DNA of 64,000 nucleotides from Agapetus fuscipes (lineage: Eukaryota; Arthropoda; Insecta; Trichoptera; Glossosomatidae), in the NCBI GenBank assembly GCA_951799405.1, contig OX637362.1, positions 13,998,493 through 14,062,492 of the forward strand, in the 5' to 3' direction. The notes under the pieces were generated by a model. It saw nothing but the letters and a program-made list of their open reading frames with translations. It ran no database searches and was not told the origin of the DNA. The position numbers and the translations under genes are program-made. Within the stretch, counting starts at the first letter, position 1; each line of letters begins with the position of its first letter. Positions 24,501 to 34,280 of the stretch are shown here, piece after piece.

Positions 24501-27500
24501 TGTGTGATTGAATGGATGAAAGAGCTCTGCGAATTGTGTGTTAGTGTCAAGGAGGTTCCATCGGACTGGAGAGAGGCGGTCATTGTGCCAATTTACAAAG
24601 GTAAAGGTGACAAAAAAGACTGCCGTAACTTCAGACCGATTAGCCTTCTTAGTGTGCCAGGTAAAGTGCTATGCAAGATTCTTATCCATAGGGTAAGATT
24701 ATCCACCCAGGAGAAGGTCTCAGATATACAATCTGGCTTTATGCCGGAAAGAGGTTGCGTAGACCAGATATTCGCGCTTCGACAGATAGTCGAAAAACAG
24801 CTGGCCGTAAATAAAAAGGTCTACGCAGCTTTCGTAGATCTTGAGAAAGCCTTCGACTCGGTGGATAGAAGTATGATGTGGTGTGTGCTTGAGAGGTATG
24901 GTGTGAACAAAGCACTTCTGAACGCGATACGCGCCATCTATCTAAATAGCAGGGCGTGTGTCAGGGTGGATGGAGAATACAGCGAGTATTTTAATGTGTA
25001 CAAGGGTGTGAGACAGGGTTGCATAATGAGCCCATGGTTATTCAATATAATTATGGATCATTGTGTTAAACAAGCGAATCTGGAAGGGCATGGCATACAG
25101 ATTGGAGAGAGAAAAGTCGGAGTTCTGCTTTATGCTGATGATGCAGTATTAATTGCTGATTCAGCAGCAGAACTTCAGGCAATGCTCTCTAGTCTGAACC
25201 ATGCTCTGTGTGCAAGCAAGTTGAAAATTAATGCAAGTAAGACGAAAGTACTGATTTTTGACAGAAGGGATGAAACTGAAGAATGCACTTTCATGTTGAA
25301 TGGTACGAAAGTTGAAATTGTGGATGAATTTAGATACTTGGGAAGTATGTTTCAAAAGAATGGAAAGATGACAAGAGAACTTGAGAATAGGGTGTGCAAG
25401 GGAAAGCAAGTGGTCGGTGCAATAGGAAGAATAGCAAAGAACAAGCGATTGACGATGGATCTGAGAATGGCGGTACACAATGGCATATTGTTACCGACTT
25501 TGATGTATGGAAGTGAAGCATGGACAGTGAACGATAGCGAAATGAGTAAAGTATGTACGGTGGAAATGAAGCATTTGAGAAGTATGACAGGAAAAACTTT
25601 GAGGGATAGAGTTAGGAATGAATGGGTAAAAAAAGAATGTAATTTGAAAGAGGATGTGAAAGCTAAAGTACAAAAGAATGTGATGAGATGGTTTGGGCAT
25701 GTGGAAAGAATGAAAGATGATAGACTGACAAAGTATGTATACAAAGAAAGTGTGAAAGGAAAAAGAGGGAAGGGACGACCGAGAAAAGTATGGAGTGATC
25801 AGATTGAGGAGATTGTGAAGGAATGGGATATACAAAGTGAGCGTAAAAGAAGAAAATGCATGAAAAAGGTGATGGATATGAAGGAATTGAAAGAGGTATG
25901 TCAGGATAGGAAAAAATGGAGGCAACTCTGCAGAGGCTCTGGCCACCCCTAGCGGAATGGCGACAGAGTTACAGTTACAGTTACAGTTACAGTTAATAGT
26001 ATACTACTCATCCTTTAATACTTTGCCAATGTCACCCCTGTTTCAGGGAATGTCGGCAAGAGTTGCAGGGCTTATGTTCATTTGAGGTTTGGATTTTATT
26101 TGTAAGTACACAATCAGCATTTGTAAGCGCGAACTACACGTGTTTGTGGGCATACATCTGAGAGCTTTGAATGAATATATCCTTGCAACTTAGATTTTAG
26201 ATTATTATTATAATAGTCATCATGTAAATGTTATGATTGTCAACTCTGGCGTAATATTTGATCTGAGATGTTGTACCCACCTAAACAGTCCCAGTGTGTG
26301 CTAGGCCTCCCAGCTCCCCGCTCCCCACGGCTCCCCGTTGCTTCCGCCCGTTTACTATAATGTGCTTCCTCACCTCCCACCTCCCTCCGCCAGTCTCCAC
26401 GCCCCTTCTCTCTTCTCACATTGACCCACAATATTTCATATCAATAAAGTTCAACAGCATGATAGTGTTTGTGTGTGTGTAGGTGTGTATGCTTTTTTTA
26501 TAATCTTTCTAGTGATTCATTGAAGACCTCATTTATTCCATGAGTCTCAAATCAGCTCAAAGATTTTGTAAATAAATAAGTCCTTCAGCTTTCAAGGCCA
26601 GTGTTTCCTTTTTAAATACATCTTTGTAAGGGTTTTCATGGGACATGGGTCAAGTGAACCATTTTTTATAGGATCAGTGGTCAGCTTCTCATCCCAACCT
26701 ATGAGTCAAGGAAAAATTGCTTCAGTTTTGTATAACTGATGATAGTCTGAAGACTGAAAATGTTTGTAATCTTTACAATAGCAGGGAAAATAATCAGTGT
26801 TTCAAATAAAGAAGGTTTGTTTTCTTTATAATACTTTGCAATATCAAGGAAAGGGCATTTAATTTGAATTTCTTTGAAATGATTCTCCAGTATGTGATCA
26901 GAAGTAGCTGTGATGTGTGTGTGTGTGTGTAAGAGTGTGTGTCCCCCCCACCTGTGTCCTATCTTCTCCCTGTCCTTGGCGAGCGCCCTCTCCGCGGACT
27001 CCTTGTCAACAAAGTGCACGAAGGCCTCCCCGGAGCTGCGGCCCTGCTGGTCAGACAGGATGCTGACTCCCTCGGGCGACACCTCCAGCCCTGCACCACC
27101 CAGCCCCCCAGCCAACACAGACATAACACCAACACACACATCAGACATCTGCATCTCCACCTCCCTAATGCAACCTCCTCCCCTATCAGCTAGTGCTGTC
27201 TCTAGCACAGAGCGCGGTCAACGTCACAAACCCAAAACTCCTACCTCGTGTTCATGACAAATAGTTGGGTTTTCCTTAAATTAATTCTAATCTAATCTAA
27301 GTTGCAAAGATATGTGACATTAACGATTCACATTATATGCACTTTCACAAGCAGACACGTATAAGTTCGCACTAAAACATGCCACATGTGGATTTACAAT
27401 ATAAAAACCCAAGTCTTAAATAGACATACACCCTGCAACTCTTGCTGACCTTCCCTGAAACAGGGGTGACATTGGCAAAGTGAACCATTTTCTACAGCAT

Positions 27501-27780
27501 GGGTGGTCAGCCGCATGATGTTCAGAATTATTATCAATACACTCACATGAGCAGGCCGACAGGTGCGCCTTCAACCTCTTTCAAAATGTGCTCTAGAGAT
27601 GCTATGCTTATCTAAGTGAATGTTTTCATGTCCTATGCATTTTGTCTTTGGAACATTCATCATAAATGTGACATAGAAAAAATAATTTTCAAAAATCTTT
27701 CAATAATAGTCAAACATGCTTTGTTTGTAGCACTTCAAATTTTTTTTTTTTTTTTAAATACTAACTCTTCCCGAGGAGTG

Positions 27781-27811
<31 letters not shown>

Positions 27812-30800
27812 TTTTTTAAAAAATAGATTTGTGAAGAGGAATGCAATTCACCAACCTATTCTACCTGGCCAGAAACAGGTATTAATATCATCATTTAATA
27901 ATTCATTATTGTTAATTATTAATGAATTATTAAATAATAATTACCCAATTACATCTGTTGAACCAGGGTCAAAGTTAAAGTCAAGTGACCCAAGCGGGGA
28001 TCGAACCAACGTTGTTCCATTCGAAACACGCTAGAAAGATCAGCCCTCTTGGCCCACGCGGCTATAACCCCGACATGTGCGACCCCCGACACCCCGACGA
28101 GTGTGCCAAAATATATTTGTATTCCAGCCATTTCACCCTACACACAGCAGGGTATGGAGGAAATGAAAGCTGTCACACAGTTTGTCTGGTGATCCATAGA
28201 CAATCTGCGCAGAATGTGCTGTGTCCCTCATACTCCGTCTACGTATGCATTAAACTAATGGAATATTTAAAATAACAGCAAAATTTTATATTGGATTGCT
28301 CTGCTTGTACCATAAAATATAAAGTGGTGAAGAACTAACAATCTTTTGTTAATGCAAATGACGTGAAGACGTACAAGAGACATATTTTTTCTAGAATTTC
28401 TGTGGGTCCACAAAAAAGTAATGTTTCCCATGATTAGTTTTTAATTCATTATTCGTTCAAGCATGCTAGAAACAGGACATGCAAGCAGAAATGTAAACAA
28501 AAACATAGGGGATTGATTTATTGCTGCGTAATCAAGGGGCTGCAATAAAATTTAAAATGATGGGAAAACCACAGCATCATTTTCAATTGATGACCGTTCA
28601 CATTATGTCAGAAAGTAAACAGTCAAATAGATAGGGACTTGATGAAGAAATGAATTTTAAGTTTTGGGACATTCAACATTCAGACAATCAAGTGAAATAA
28701 AATAACAATATCTAAATCTAAGCTGTAAAGATAAATATCATTTAAGATTCAGATTAAATGCATTCCCACAAGCAGAAATGTATAATTTCGCGCTAACACA
28801 TGCCGCATGTGGACCTACAATATAAAAACCCAATCTCAAATGAGCATAAGCCCTGCAAATCTTGCCGAACTTCCCTGAAACAGGGGTGACATTGGCAAAG
28901 TGAACCATTTTTTACAGTATGGGTGGTCAGCCTCATACCAACCTATAAGTCAAGGAATCTAATCTAATCTAATCTAAGTTGCAAGGATATGTTACATTGG
29001 AGATTCACATTACATGCATTCTCACAACCAGACACGTACAAGTTCGCGCTTGCACATGCCTCATGTGAACCTACAACATAAAAACCCAATCTCAATTGGA
29101 CATACACCCTGCAACTCTTGCCGTCCTTCCCTGAGACAGGGGTGACATTGGCAAAGTGAACCATTTTTACAGCATGGGTGGTCAGCCGCATACCAACCTA
29201 TAAGTCAAGGAACACACACACACGACAAATTACATTTTATACATCATTAAATAATAATATCCAAATACAAAATATCCATTTACAAACAAAAACAAATTCC
29301 AATTTAATAAACCCTAGCCGCCAACATTACAGATCAACCGCCATTTCTTTCTGTCCTTACATACTTCTTTCATTTCCTCCAGAGTCAAAACCTTCTTCAT
29401 ACAAGCTCTTCTTTTATTATGACTCTGGATATTCCATTCATTCGCAATTTCGGATATTTGGTCCATCCATACCTTTCTCGGTCTTCCTCTACCACGACAT
29501 CCATCTATTCTACCAACATATACTTTCTTCGTCAGTCTTTCCTCATTCATTCTCGCCATATGCCCAAACCATCTTAACAAACTTCTTTTAATCTTCACTT
29601 TCACACTTTCTCTTGCACCACATTCTTCTCTTACAAAATCATTCCTCACCCTGTCACTCCGTTTTTTCCCAATCATACTTCTTAGAAAGTCCATTTCAAC
29701 AGTATGGACTTTACTAATTTCACTTTCATTCACCGTCCAGGCCTCGCTTCCATACATCAAGGTGGGTAAAAGTATGCCACTGCGTACCGCCAATCGAGCA
29801 TTTTTTGATATGTTTTGATTTTTGGCGATACAAGCTGTGGCACCCAGTACACACCTGCCCTTCATTACTCTTCTTTCAAATTCACCGGTCATTCTTCCAT
29901 CTTTTTCAAACTTACTTCCCAGGTATACAAACTCATTTACGACATCAACATTCATTCCATTAATTTTAAATTCATAATTCATACTTTCATCATCTCTTTC
30001 AAAAATCAATACTTTCGTCTAACTTGCATTCAACTTCAGATGGTTACCTAACAAAGCTTCATTCAATCTAGAGAGCATTGTTTGCAATTCTACTGCTGAA
30101 TCAGATACAAGAACTGCATCATCTGCATACAGTAGAACACTCACTTTGCTCTCTCCTATCATCAATCCACAATCATTAAGTCTAGCATCTCTGACACACT
30201 TGTCCATGACTATGTTAAATAGCCATGGACTCATCACACATCCTTGCCTCACACCCTTATAAACTTCAAACCACTCGCTATACTCACCATCAATACGAAC
30301 ACATGCCTTACTATTTTCATAGTTGGCATGCACCGCACCTAGGAGAGCCCCATTCACTCCGTATGCTTTCAAAACATCCCATAACATACCTCTGTCTACT
30401 GAGTCAAAAGCCTTTTCCAGATCTACAAAGGCCGTGAACAGCTTCCGCCTCACCGACAATTGTTTTTCAACAAGTTGTCGTAGAGTAAAAATCTGATCAA
30501 CACAGCCTCTACCGGCCATAAAGCCGGACTGAATACAAACAATTAATTAATTGAAAGGCCTTGACTTATAGGTTGGTATGAGGCTGACCACCCATACTGT
30601 AAAAAATGGTTCACTTTGCCAATGTCACCCCTGTTTCAGGGAAGGTCGGCAAAAGTTGTGGGGCTTATGTTCATTTGAGGTTTGGATTTTATTTGTAAGT
30701 ACACATTCAGCATTTGTAAGCGCGAACTACACTTGTTGGTTTGTGGGCATACATCTGAGAGCTTTAAATGAATATATCCTTGCAACTTAGATTATAGAAT

Positions 30801-33800
30801 TAATTGACTGACAATATTTTATCGTCACACGGCCGGGTTGCTTAAGCATACAAACATTTTGTTATTGGTTGCTATAGATGGCAGTCCCATACAAGACTTG
30901 ACGTTTGCTTACTGAGAAACGGATTCCAAATTCAAAAATGTTTGGACCTCATTGATTGTTTTTTTTAAATGGATTGGAACATCCAACCTAGCAAGTAAAG
31001 AATAACAAGTAAGGCTAATTGCCTATGCGGCTAAAACAAAGGACTCTGCACAAATTCTATAGACAGATAAATTGCAACGTTACACTTTCGAGTTGCTAAG
31101 GAAAAGGCTATTAGTCGCAAAGGTCATTATCACATAGACCTGTGACATTTGCCTGCTGAGAAATAATTCTAATTCCAAATTTTGTGCCGAATCCATTCTA
31201 TTCTTTCAACATTTCAATATTTCTTTCAACTCCACTAGATTACTCTTCTGAATTACTGTCTTCATGCTAAGCCACTTGCTACTGTACTGTCCATCAGACT
31301 TAATGTGAATCGACCAGCGAGGTTCTCGGGTGCATTTTTACAGAAACATTAAAATTTGGAGATGTCTGTGATGTGGTTGCAAGAAAAACAATCAATGTAA
31401 ACATACCTAAGGGGGACAAAATAATTAAAGGATAAAAACAATAATCAATTTAATTAAGCTATCGGCAGGAGAATAATGTACAACAAAAAATATTTCCTCC
31501 TCCCTATTTCAGGATTCAAGTAATGTTGGGACTAGAAATGAATGAACTTTTGTAAAGGTTGAATTTGTTTCTAGATATTGACTCAAAGAATTAATGTGAG
31601 TAATAAGGAAAGCGTGGAAAAAAGATAAAGTGGGGTTAATATGGAATTCTTTGTGCTTTGTCTGTATGAGTGTGTTCAGGGAGCTCGCTTCAGAAGTGTG
31701 AGCACTCCAAGCAAAAACCAGCATTTGGGAAGCTCGCTTTGTTGCTCACAGCAAATCATCCCAGCAATAGGGTAAACCTAAATAAATAAGTAAATAGGGA
31801 AACGCAACTAAGCTACATATATAGTGTAACTTCTTGCCGCGTTAACCCCGAAGGGTTCCGCATGTGGTGAGTGGAACCTATTTATTTTGACAGGTAAGGG
31901 GGCCATCCTTACGCCAACCACTTCAGTTGAAGTGGGGGTTTCTCAGTACCCGAAAGGGCTGGTAATCATTTGTTGTGAAGGCCGAGTAAACCTTGCCGGT
32001 ATTTTATTTTGGGGTTTGAAATAAACACCAAAATGGGCAATGCTGACACCCTCGGTGGGATTCGAACCCGAAATCTCGGCATGGAATGCAAGCACTCTAC
32101 CAACTGAGCTATCGACTGGGTAATTTCACTTTTTTTATTATTTCATTAAATTATAAGACTACATTTCTAAAAATGCATCTGCGTTTTATAACATTTTTTT
32201 AACAATTTTAAATTACAGCTCTTTAAAATTCACGCATTCTCGATATCCGGTAAAACAGGTTATTTTTTATTTACGCAGATGTGACGTCACGGACCTTTGG
32301 ATATTATGTATTTCATAGAACTGCACCGAGGCCCCCAGGTAGCCTGGTGGCTCTAGTAACATCACAGCTTGGCTAGCTAACCGCAGGATGTTTTAGCGAG
32401 ACTCAAATTCTCGGCATTTTATTTCAGCACATTATCAATGAAATATTTATTTTTACTATTAAAAAAAATATATGATTGTGATTCCCGAAATGCACTCTAC
32501 ACAACCACAGCATTTTCAACAGTATTGCCTACCAGTAGCCCTGCAGTTACCCTATTGCAAGCAATGAAAGCAAACTTCATCTGTGAGACTGTCAAAGCTG
32601 GGCAGAAAAAACTACAAATTTACGTTAAACTGCATTATTGAGGGACTTTTCTGATATTTTCAATAGATTTTTCAATTCTAGGAGTGTTTGGGATAACTCA
32701 AGCCCATTAGTTATGCTATTAAAAGTAATTTTTGCAAATATTTGTCCTGTTGAGGTTAGCTGTCAACCCCCTGTGAACTGTCGGTGGAATACAATGAAGG
32801 CTTACGCCAACCCACCTTGGTAGAAAAGCTAAATTGGTGACAGTCGTGCCGTGAATATTTACAGTCCGCAACTCCCTGAATGTGCACATGCACTCCAGCA
32901 TACAGATCAGCACACATCATCTACTTTACTTTTATTTTGTCCATGCTTTCTGCAGATTAATTCCATCTCAAGATCTCTAGCAGATGCCAAGGTTATCAAT
33001 TGCATGTTATAAGGAGTTCAGAAGGAACTAGAAAGTTTTTAGGTTATGCTGCAGAAATCTTACCGTCGAAGAAGTGCACTATGTCCTCTTTGGAGCAGCC
33101 AAAAGGCAGCCCGCGCAGCTTCACGACGCTGCCCGTCATGGGAATAAAGGACGGACCATTCACAACAAACGTGTGGTTCATGGCCCACTGCATCTCTTGT
33201 CTGTCAGAGGCAAACACTAAAAAACAATATACTTTTATAGTGACTATTGTCAGTTTGGGTTACAGTCACATCCGGAAGAATGCATGAAGCTTTGCAAGCA
33301 AGTAGCTTTCACAAATATACTTAAATCAACACAGAATTAGATACACATTGATATAATTATTGTTATAAGAGAACTTACGTTATTCACGACGTAGCTAACG
33401 TCTTCAGGAGATACCCTCTCTGCACGACGACTGAGGATGAACTCAGTTCATATATGACTAGGTTATCAGTAACAAAATAAAAGTAAGCTCTGTCCTTAAC
33501 AAACTGGCATTTTTCGTTATCCATGTCAAATGCGTCAACTCCATATAGCAATTCAGATTTTTCTAGCTACAACCATTTTCTTTAAGAAAAAAAATCAATG
33601 ACGGAGACGCCGAGGTTATAATAACTATGAAAAACATTTCTAGAGCGTTTCTCTACTTGTGGATTGGTTTATCTACGTGTACCTATGCCAAGTTTCATGC
33701 TTTCTTCCGTATGGGAGCGTACTCTCATACATTCGCGATCTAAGAACCCGAAATATTGAGGTTAATAAATTGAAAACTTATAATACAAGATGATTGCACA

Positions 33801-34134
33801 AACCTTCGATGTAGCGGCTTCCCATGTGCTCTTTGTCTTTCTTGAAAGCTTTCTCTACATCCATTTCAGACCCAACTTCCACATAACATTCTCCCGAAGG
33901 CCGGTTAGGTCTTACTTCGATCAGATGGACGCCTGGACAAAAAACAAGATATTCATCAATATTTAATTCAACAATTGAGTTCATAATGGTTTCCATTTAT
34001 AAGTTATCTTTACCGTCGACTCCGTTAAGTACTTCCACGCCATCAAGAAAGTCAATAACATTTTCTTTTGTTGTCGAAAATGGCAGACCACGTAGCTTGA
34101 CGATGTATTTTCCTGGAATACCGTCGGACATCAT
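12501..34134 (-). CDS. glo: hnRNP F/H-type RNA-binding protein (glorund-like), 8 coding exons
   Basis: Exons on the minus strand are 34134-34014, 33932-33804, 33216-33064, 27090-26952, 21025-20841, 17031-16847, 13306-13202 and 12656-12501. They sum to 1173 nt (390 residues plus TGA) with matched AG/GT junctions and phases. Three quasi-RRMs are visible: about residues 9-90 (VKLRGLPF), 113-190 ([17 protein letters not shown] to HRYIEIF) and 286-357 ([17 protein letters not shown] to [10 protein letters not shown]). A Gly-rich linker (about 195-285) and a Gly/Asn/Tyr-rich C-terminal tail complete the protein. Family members bind G-rich RNA through these qRRMs and regulate splicing and translation in nucleus and cytoplasm. 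Drosophila glorund represses nanos. Introns total about 20 kb and hold LINEs A, B and C, SINEs and hAT elements, while exons stay GC-rich. Two adjacent ATGs occur at the start. The protein is shorter than Drosophila glorund and near vertebrate hnRNP F/H length. Confidence 0.92.
12707..12738 (+). repeat. SINE family B head fragment
   Basis: Only GACCGGTCAGTAATCTAGTG and the following GTTAACACTTC remain. It abuts the tail of the LINE D fragment on its right, so insertion of that LINE appears to have truncated it. Confidence 0.6.
12739..13110 (-). pseudogene. LINE D 3' fragment
   Basis: The minus strand reads [20 protein letters not shown], then [10 protein letters not shown] and AMMIADIR, the C-terminal part of an insect LINE ORF2. 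The 3' end is a (GAA)n-like tail. A second copy lies at 50800-51062. It sits in the last glorund intron. Confidence 0.65.
13477..13669. mobile_element. hAT MITE (193 bp) with 8-bp target duplication
   Basis: Its terminal inverted repeats begin CAGCGGTTTCCAAACTGG and end in the complement (CCAAGC-type variant). It is flanked by a perfect GTTTAGAC duplication at 13469-13476 and 13670-13677. The CAG...CTG ends and 8-bp duplication are diagnostic of hAT. It is non-autonomous. Confidence 0.9.
13821..14067 (-). repeat. Repeat A copy, full length
   Basis: Full minus-strand copy from CCTTGACTTATAGG (right) to a TTAGATTATAGATTATAG tail (left). It belongs to the same subfamily as the LINE A 3' end at 5482. 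Confidence 0.85.
14346..14572 (-). repeat. Repeat A copy, diverged
   Basis: The motif order matches repeat A with an internal deletion around the CCCCTGTTTCAGGG block. Confidence 0.6.
14758..14880. repeat. Half of the foldback element seen at 1-491
   Basis: The left arm GGGCTGGAAGTCTCATC...GGTAATTC and the central TTGGATTGACAGGTCTTCAT are present. The second arm is missing. Confidence 0.6.
14955..14987. repeat. Perfect inverted repeat, 16-bp arms
   Basis: ACCCGTTGCGTAATGT is followed after one base by its exact complement, so it could form a strong hairpin. It lies in the glorund intron between coding exons 6 and 7. Its function is unknown. Confidence 0.85.
15170..15415 (+). repeat. Repeat A copy, full length
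   Basis: It starts TTCCTTGACTTATAGG and ends in a TTAGATTATAGATTAT tail. It is followed directly by another copy, forming a head-to-tail pair. Confidence 0.85.
15426..15686 (+). repeat. Repeat A copy with (ATTAG)n tail
   Basis: Second member of the pair. It ends in at least three TTAGA units, the simple-repeat tail seen in many copies. Confidence 0.85.
16147..16690. mobile_element. Composite segment with inverted ends around a SINE D copy
   Basis: The left end (about 16160-16200, GAAATGTTTTCCGGGATCTG then TTGCCGTGGTC) recurs inverted at about 16650-16690. A family D SINE (16236-16465) lies between. The right part (16589-16636) contains a hammerhead-like core. The pattern resembles inverted terminal copies of a Penelope-like element. 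Confidence 0.5.
16236..16465 (-). repeat. tRNA-derived SINE, family D
   Basis: The minus-strand head GTTATGGCCGCGAGGATC and B-box-like GGTTCAAATCCC suggest a tRNA origin. The 3' end is a poly-A run, seen as poly-T at about 16252-16268. Confidence 0.7.
17201..18640. repeat. 601-bp tandem duplication, about 2.4 copies
   Basis: Landmarks repeat at 601-base offsets (ATTTAAAATC at 17201, 17802 and 18403; TTCCCTATACTCATAAACCG at 17493 and 18094). Copies are almost identical. Each unit joins a (GTAT)n tract, a Helitron-like piece (AACCGCTCATCCGATTTTGA), a repeat A fragment and a SINE C fragment. It lies in the intron between glorund exons 5 and 6. Confidence 0.9.
18692..19239. mobile_element. Degraded hAT element with nested repeat A
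   Basis: The ends are inverted relatives: AGGGGTAAGCAACCTGCGGC on the left and the complement of CAGGGGTCGGCAACCTTTTG on the right, a hAT-type terminus. No clean 8-bp duplication is visible. A repeat A copy (18944-19172) is inserted inside. Confidence 0.65.
18944..19172 (-). repeat. Repeat A copy nested in hAT remnant
   Basis: Minus-strand copy with CCTTGACTTATAGG at 19172. Its 3' tail is lost. Confidence 0.8.
19975..20232 (+). repeat. Repeat A copy, diverged 5' end
   Basis: It starts near CTTGTATGGGTCAATATGC and ends GCAACTTAGAATAGATTAGA. Most internal motifs are intact. Confidence 0.75.
20430..20482 (+). mobile_element. Helitron-like 3' terminus
   Basis: CACGCCGGGTACTGCTAGT (about 20479-20497 region) resembles insect Helitron 3' ends, which finish in CTAGT after a short GC hairpin. 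The matching Helitron-like body text occurs in the 601-bp units upstream. A diverged inverted copy lies at 54890-54975. Confidence 0.45.
21150..21395 (-). repeat. Repeat A copy, diverged
   Basis: Full span on the minus strand from ATCCTTGGCTAATAGG to CTTAGATAATAG with scattered substitutions. Confidence 0.7.
21893..22400 (+). mobile_element. LINE A, strongly 5'-truncated copy
   Basis: It holds the last ~45 codons of the LINE A frame ([20 protein letters not shown]), the 3' UTR and the complete repeat A end, nearly identical to 5220-5720. It shows that repeat A travels as part of LINE A. Confidence 0.85.
22427..22925 (-). repeat. Repeat A copy split by a LINE B fragment
   Basis: Minus-strand repeat A occupies 22427-22575 and 22815-22925. 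The interruption is a plus-strand LINE B 3' end. Confidence 0.8.
22571..22811 (+). mobile_element. LINE B 3' fragment inserted in repeat A
   Basis: It encodes the terminal [20 protein letters not shown] to RGSGHP segment of LINE B in frame, then GGCCACCCCTAGCGGAATGG and a short (ACAGTT)n tail. It is nearly identical to 25740-25990. Confidence 0.85.
23195..23433 (-). repeat. Repeat A copy, diverged
   Basis: Minus-strand copy with TCCTTGACTAATAGG at its 5' end. The central block carries an insertion relative to other copies. Confidence 0.7.
23457..23640. mobile_element. Palindromic MITE with AGAGCCCG termini
   Basis: Inverted arms of about 65 bases (AGAGCCCGTTCCCACTTGTC and complement) are separated by a short loop. 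The flanking sequence is TA on both sides, compatible with a 2-3 bp target duplication. No coding capacity. Confidence 0.8.
24012..25994 (+). mobile_element. LINE B, RTE-like retrotransposon with intact target duplication
   Basis: It is bounded by perfect AATAGTATAC duplications at 24002-24011 and 25995-26004. It ends GGCCACCCCTAGCGGAATGG... followed by four to five ACAGTT units. The 5' end is truncated before the reverse transcriptase. It is inserted in sense opposite to glorund, in the intron between exons 4 and 5. The clean duplication and open frame indicate a recent insertion. Confidence 0.92.
24024..25952 (+). CDS. Reverse transcriptase of LINE B
   Basis: This 642-residue open frame has the same architecture as [52 protein letters not shown] and YADD at about residues 370-373. 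Its C-terminal region is [33 protein letters not shown] and GKGRPRKVW. LINEs A and B are clearly related but distinct subfamilies with different tails (ATTAG-type versus ACAGTT). The endonuclease domain is missing through 5' truncation, so Met 24024 is internal to the original ORF. No frame damage is present. Confidence 0.9.
   Translation: MKEKKESYLKWINDRKNKVLETEYKAKKWLAKNEVQMSKRRMEEKLSERAQNDFSDNKKMFWSWVRQNNDSCRSTTPGIKNVSGDILWNKDDVKKRWKEYFNEVFGEEECDLTVKGDYDEGNVLKISKEEVRKVIKELKNGKAASVDGVRPEMMKAGGECVIEWMKELCELCVSVKEVPSDWREAVIVPIYKGKGDKKDCRNFRPISLLSVPGKVLCKILIHRVRLSTQEKVSDIQSGFMPERGCVDQIFALRQIVEKQLAVNKKVYAAFVDLEKAFDSVDRSMMWCVLERYGVNKALLNAIRAIYLNSRACVRVDGEYSEYFNVYKGVRQGCIMSPWLFNIIMDHCVKQANLEGHGIQIGERKVGVLLYADDAVLIADSAAELQAMLSSLNHALCASKLKINASKTKVLIFDRRDETEECTFMLNGTKVEIVDEFRYLGSMFQKNGKMTRELENRVCKGKQVVGAIGRIAKNKRLTMDLRMAVHNGILLPTLMYGSEAWTVNDSEMSKVCTVEMKHLRSMTGKTLRDRVRNEWVKKECNLKEDVKAKVQKNVMRWFGHVERMKDDRLTKYVYKESVKGKRGKGRPRKVWSDQIEEIVKEWDIQSERKRRKCMKKVMDMKELKEVCQDRKKWRQLCRGSGHP
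26022..26212 (+). repeat. Repeat A copy, 5' truncated
   Basis: It begins at TTTGCCAATGTCACCCCTG and ends GCAACTTAGATTTTAGATTA, immediately after LINE B's flank. Confidence 0.8.
26636..26713 (-). repeat. Repeat A 5' fragment
   Basis: Only the first ~75 bases of repeat A (CCTTGACTCATAGG to GTGAACC-type block) are present on the minus strand. Confidence 0.6.
27287..27515 (-). repeat. Repeat A copy, 5' end lost
   Basis: The tail TCTAATCTAATC is at left. Homology stops at GCGGCTGACCACCC, so the CCTTGACTT start is missing. Confidence 0.8.
27770..28085 (-). repeat. tRNA-derived SINE, family D, near full length
   Basis: The minus-strand head GGTTATAGCCGCGTGGGCC, a long variable-arm-like segment and GGTTCGATCCCCGC suggest derivation from a tRNA of the serine/leucine type (long variable arm). 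The 3' poly-A appears as a poly-T run at 27781-27808. Confidence 0.75.
28707..28957 (-). repeat. Repeat A copy, full length
   Basis: Full minus-strand copy. Its 5' CCTTGACTTATAGG (28957) abuts the TCTAATCTAATC tail of the next element, so the two are head-to-tail. Confidence 0.85.
28958..30529 (-). mobile_element. LINE C, minus-strand copy of the LINE A family
   Basis: Repeat A tail (28958-29212), a 3' UTR related to that of LINE A, and a reverse-transcriptase region (29314-30519) form one unit on the minus strand. The 5' truncation point is near 30529, inside the reverse-transcriptase region. It is a third independent case of LINE A plus repeat A. Confidence 0.85.
29314..30519 (-). pseudogene. 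LINE C reverse transcriptase with one nonsense codon
   Basis: The frame reads from [14 protein letters not shown] (start of the remaining part) through YADD to the [10 protein letters not shown] region and closely follows LINE A. A single in-frame TAG at about 30019-30021 replaces the lysine codon in the LNA(R/S)KTKVLIF block. Otherwise the frame is uninterrupted. The N-terminal half is missing. Confidence 0.85.
30555..30797 (+). repeat. Repeat A insertion with 10-bp target duplication
   Basis: It is flanked by AATTAATTGA at 30545-30554 and 30798-30807. The element starts AAGGCCTTGACTTATAGG and ends TTAGATTATAG. This shows that the short form was mobilised on its own by target-primed reverse transcription. 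Confidence 0.9.
30830..31860. other. Glorund intron segment with no recognised feature
   Basis: This is AT-rich sequence in the intron between exons 3 and 4. No repeat family from this window and no supported open frame were recognised. Confidence 0.5.
31868..32122 (-). repeat. tRNA-derived SINE, family C, full length
   Basis: The minus-strand head reads GTCGATAGCTCAGTTGGTAG (A box TAGCTCAGTTGG), then about 35 bases later GGGTTCGAATCCCACC (B box). The body ends in the CAACCACTT...GGTAAGGGGGCC block. This is the reference copy for family C. Confidence 0.85.
32123..33063. other. Glorund intron segment with no recognised feature
   Basis: This is intron DNA upstream of exon 3's donor side. Nothing beyond chance frames was recognised. 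Confidence 0.45.
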
Positions 34135-34269
34135 TGTTAATTGATGGACAGTGATATAGAAATAGCTCTAAGATGCTGAATCCAATCAAGTTTCCAAGAA
34201 GTTGCGTGAATGTCGCACAATTTATGTAATTAGAAATAACAACAGAAAGCCAGCTCCTGCGTTGCACTC

Positions 34270-34280
34270 GTTGTACTAAA
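34270..34280 (+). promoter_or_regulatory. YY1/Pho-like AAAATGGCGGC motif near glorund start
   Basis: AAAATGGCGGC matches the long consensus seen at many metazoan housekeeping promoters bound by YY1. It lies 136 bases upstream of the first glorund ATG (34134), next to a short GC-rich patch, and no TATA box is evident. Function is inferred from motif and position. Confidence 0.45.

Noticed and set aside
27616..27819. Plus-strand frame ending in poly-Phe
   Set aside because: It runs into the poly-T that is the complement of a SINE D poly-A tail.
32280..32295. TGACGTCA-like motif in a glorund intron as an enhancer
   Set aside because: A single short palindrome in 64 kb with no supporting context.
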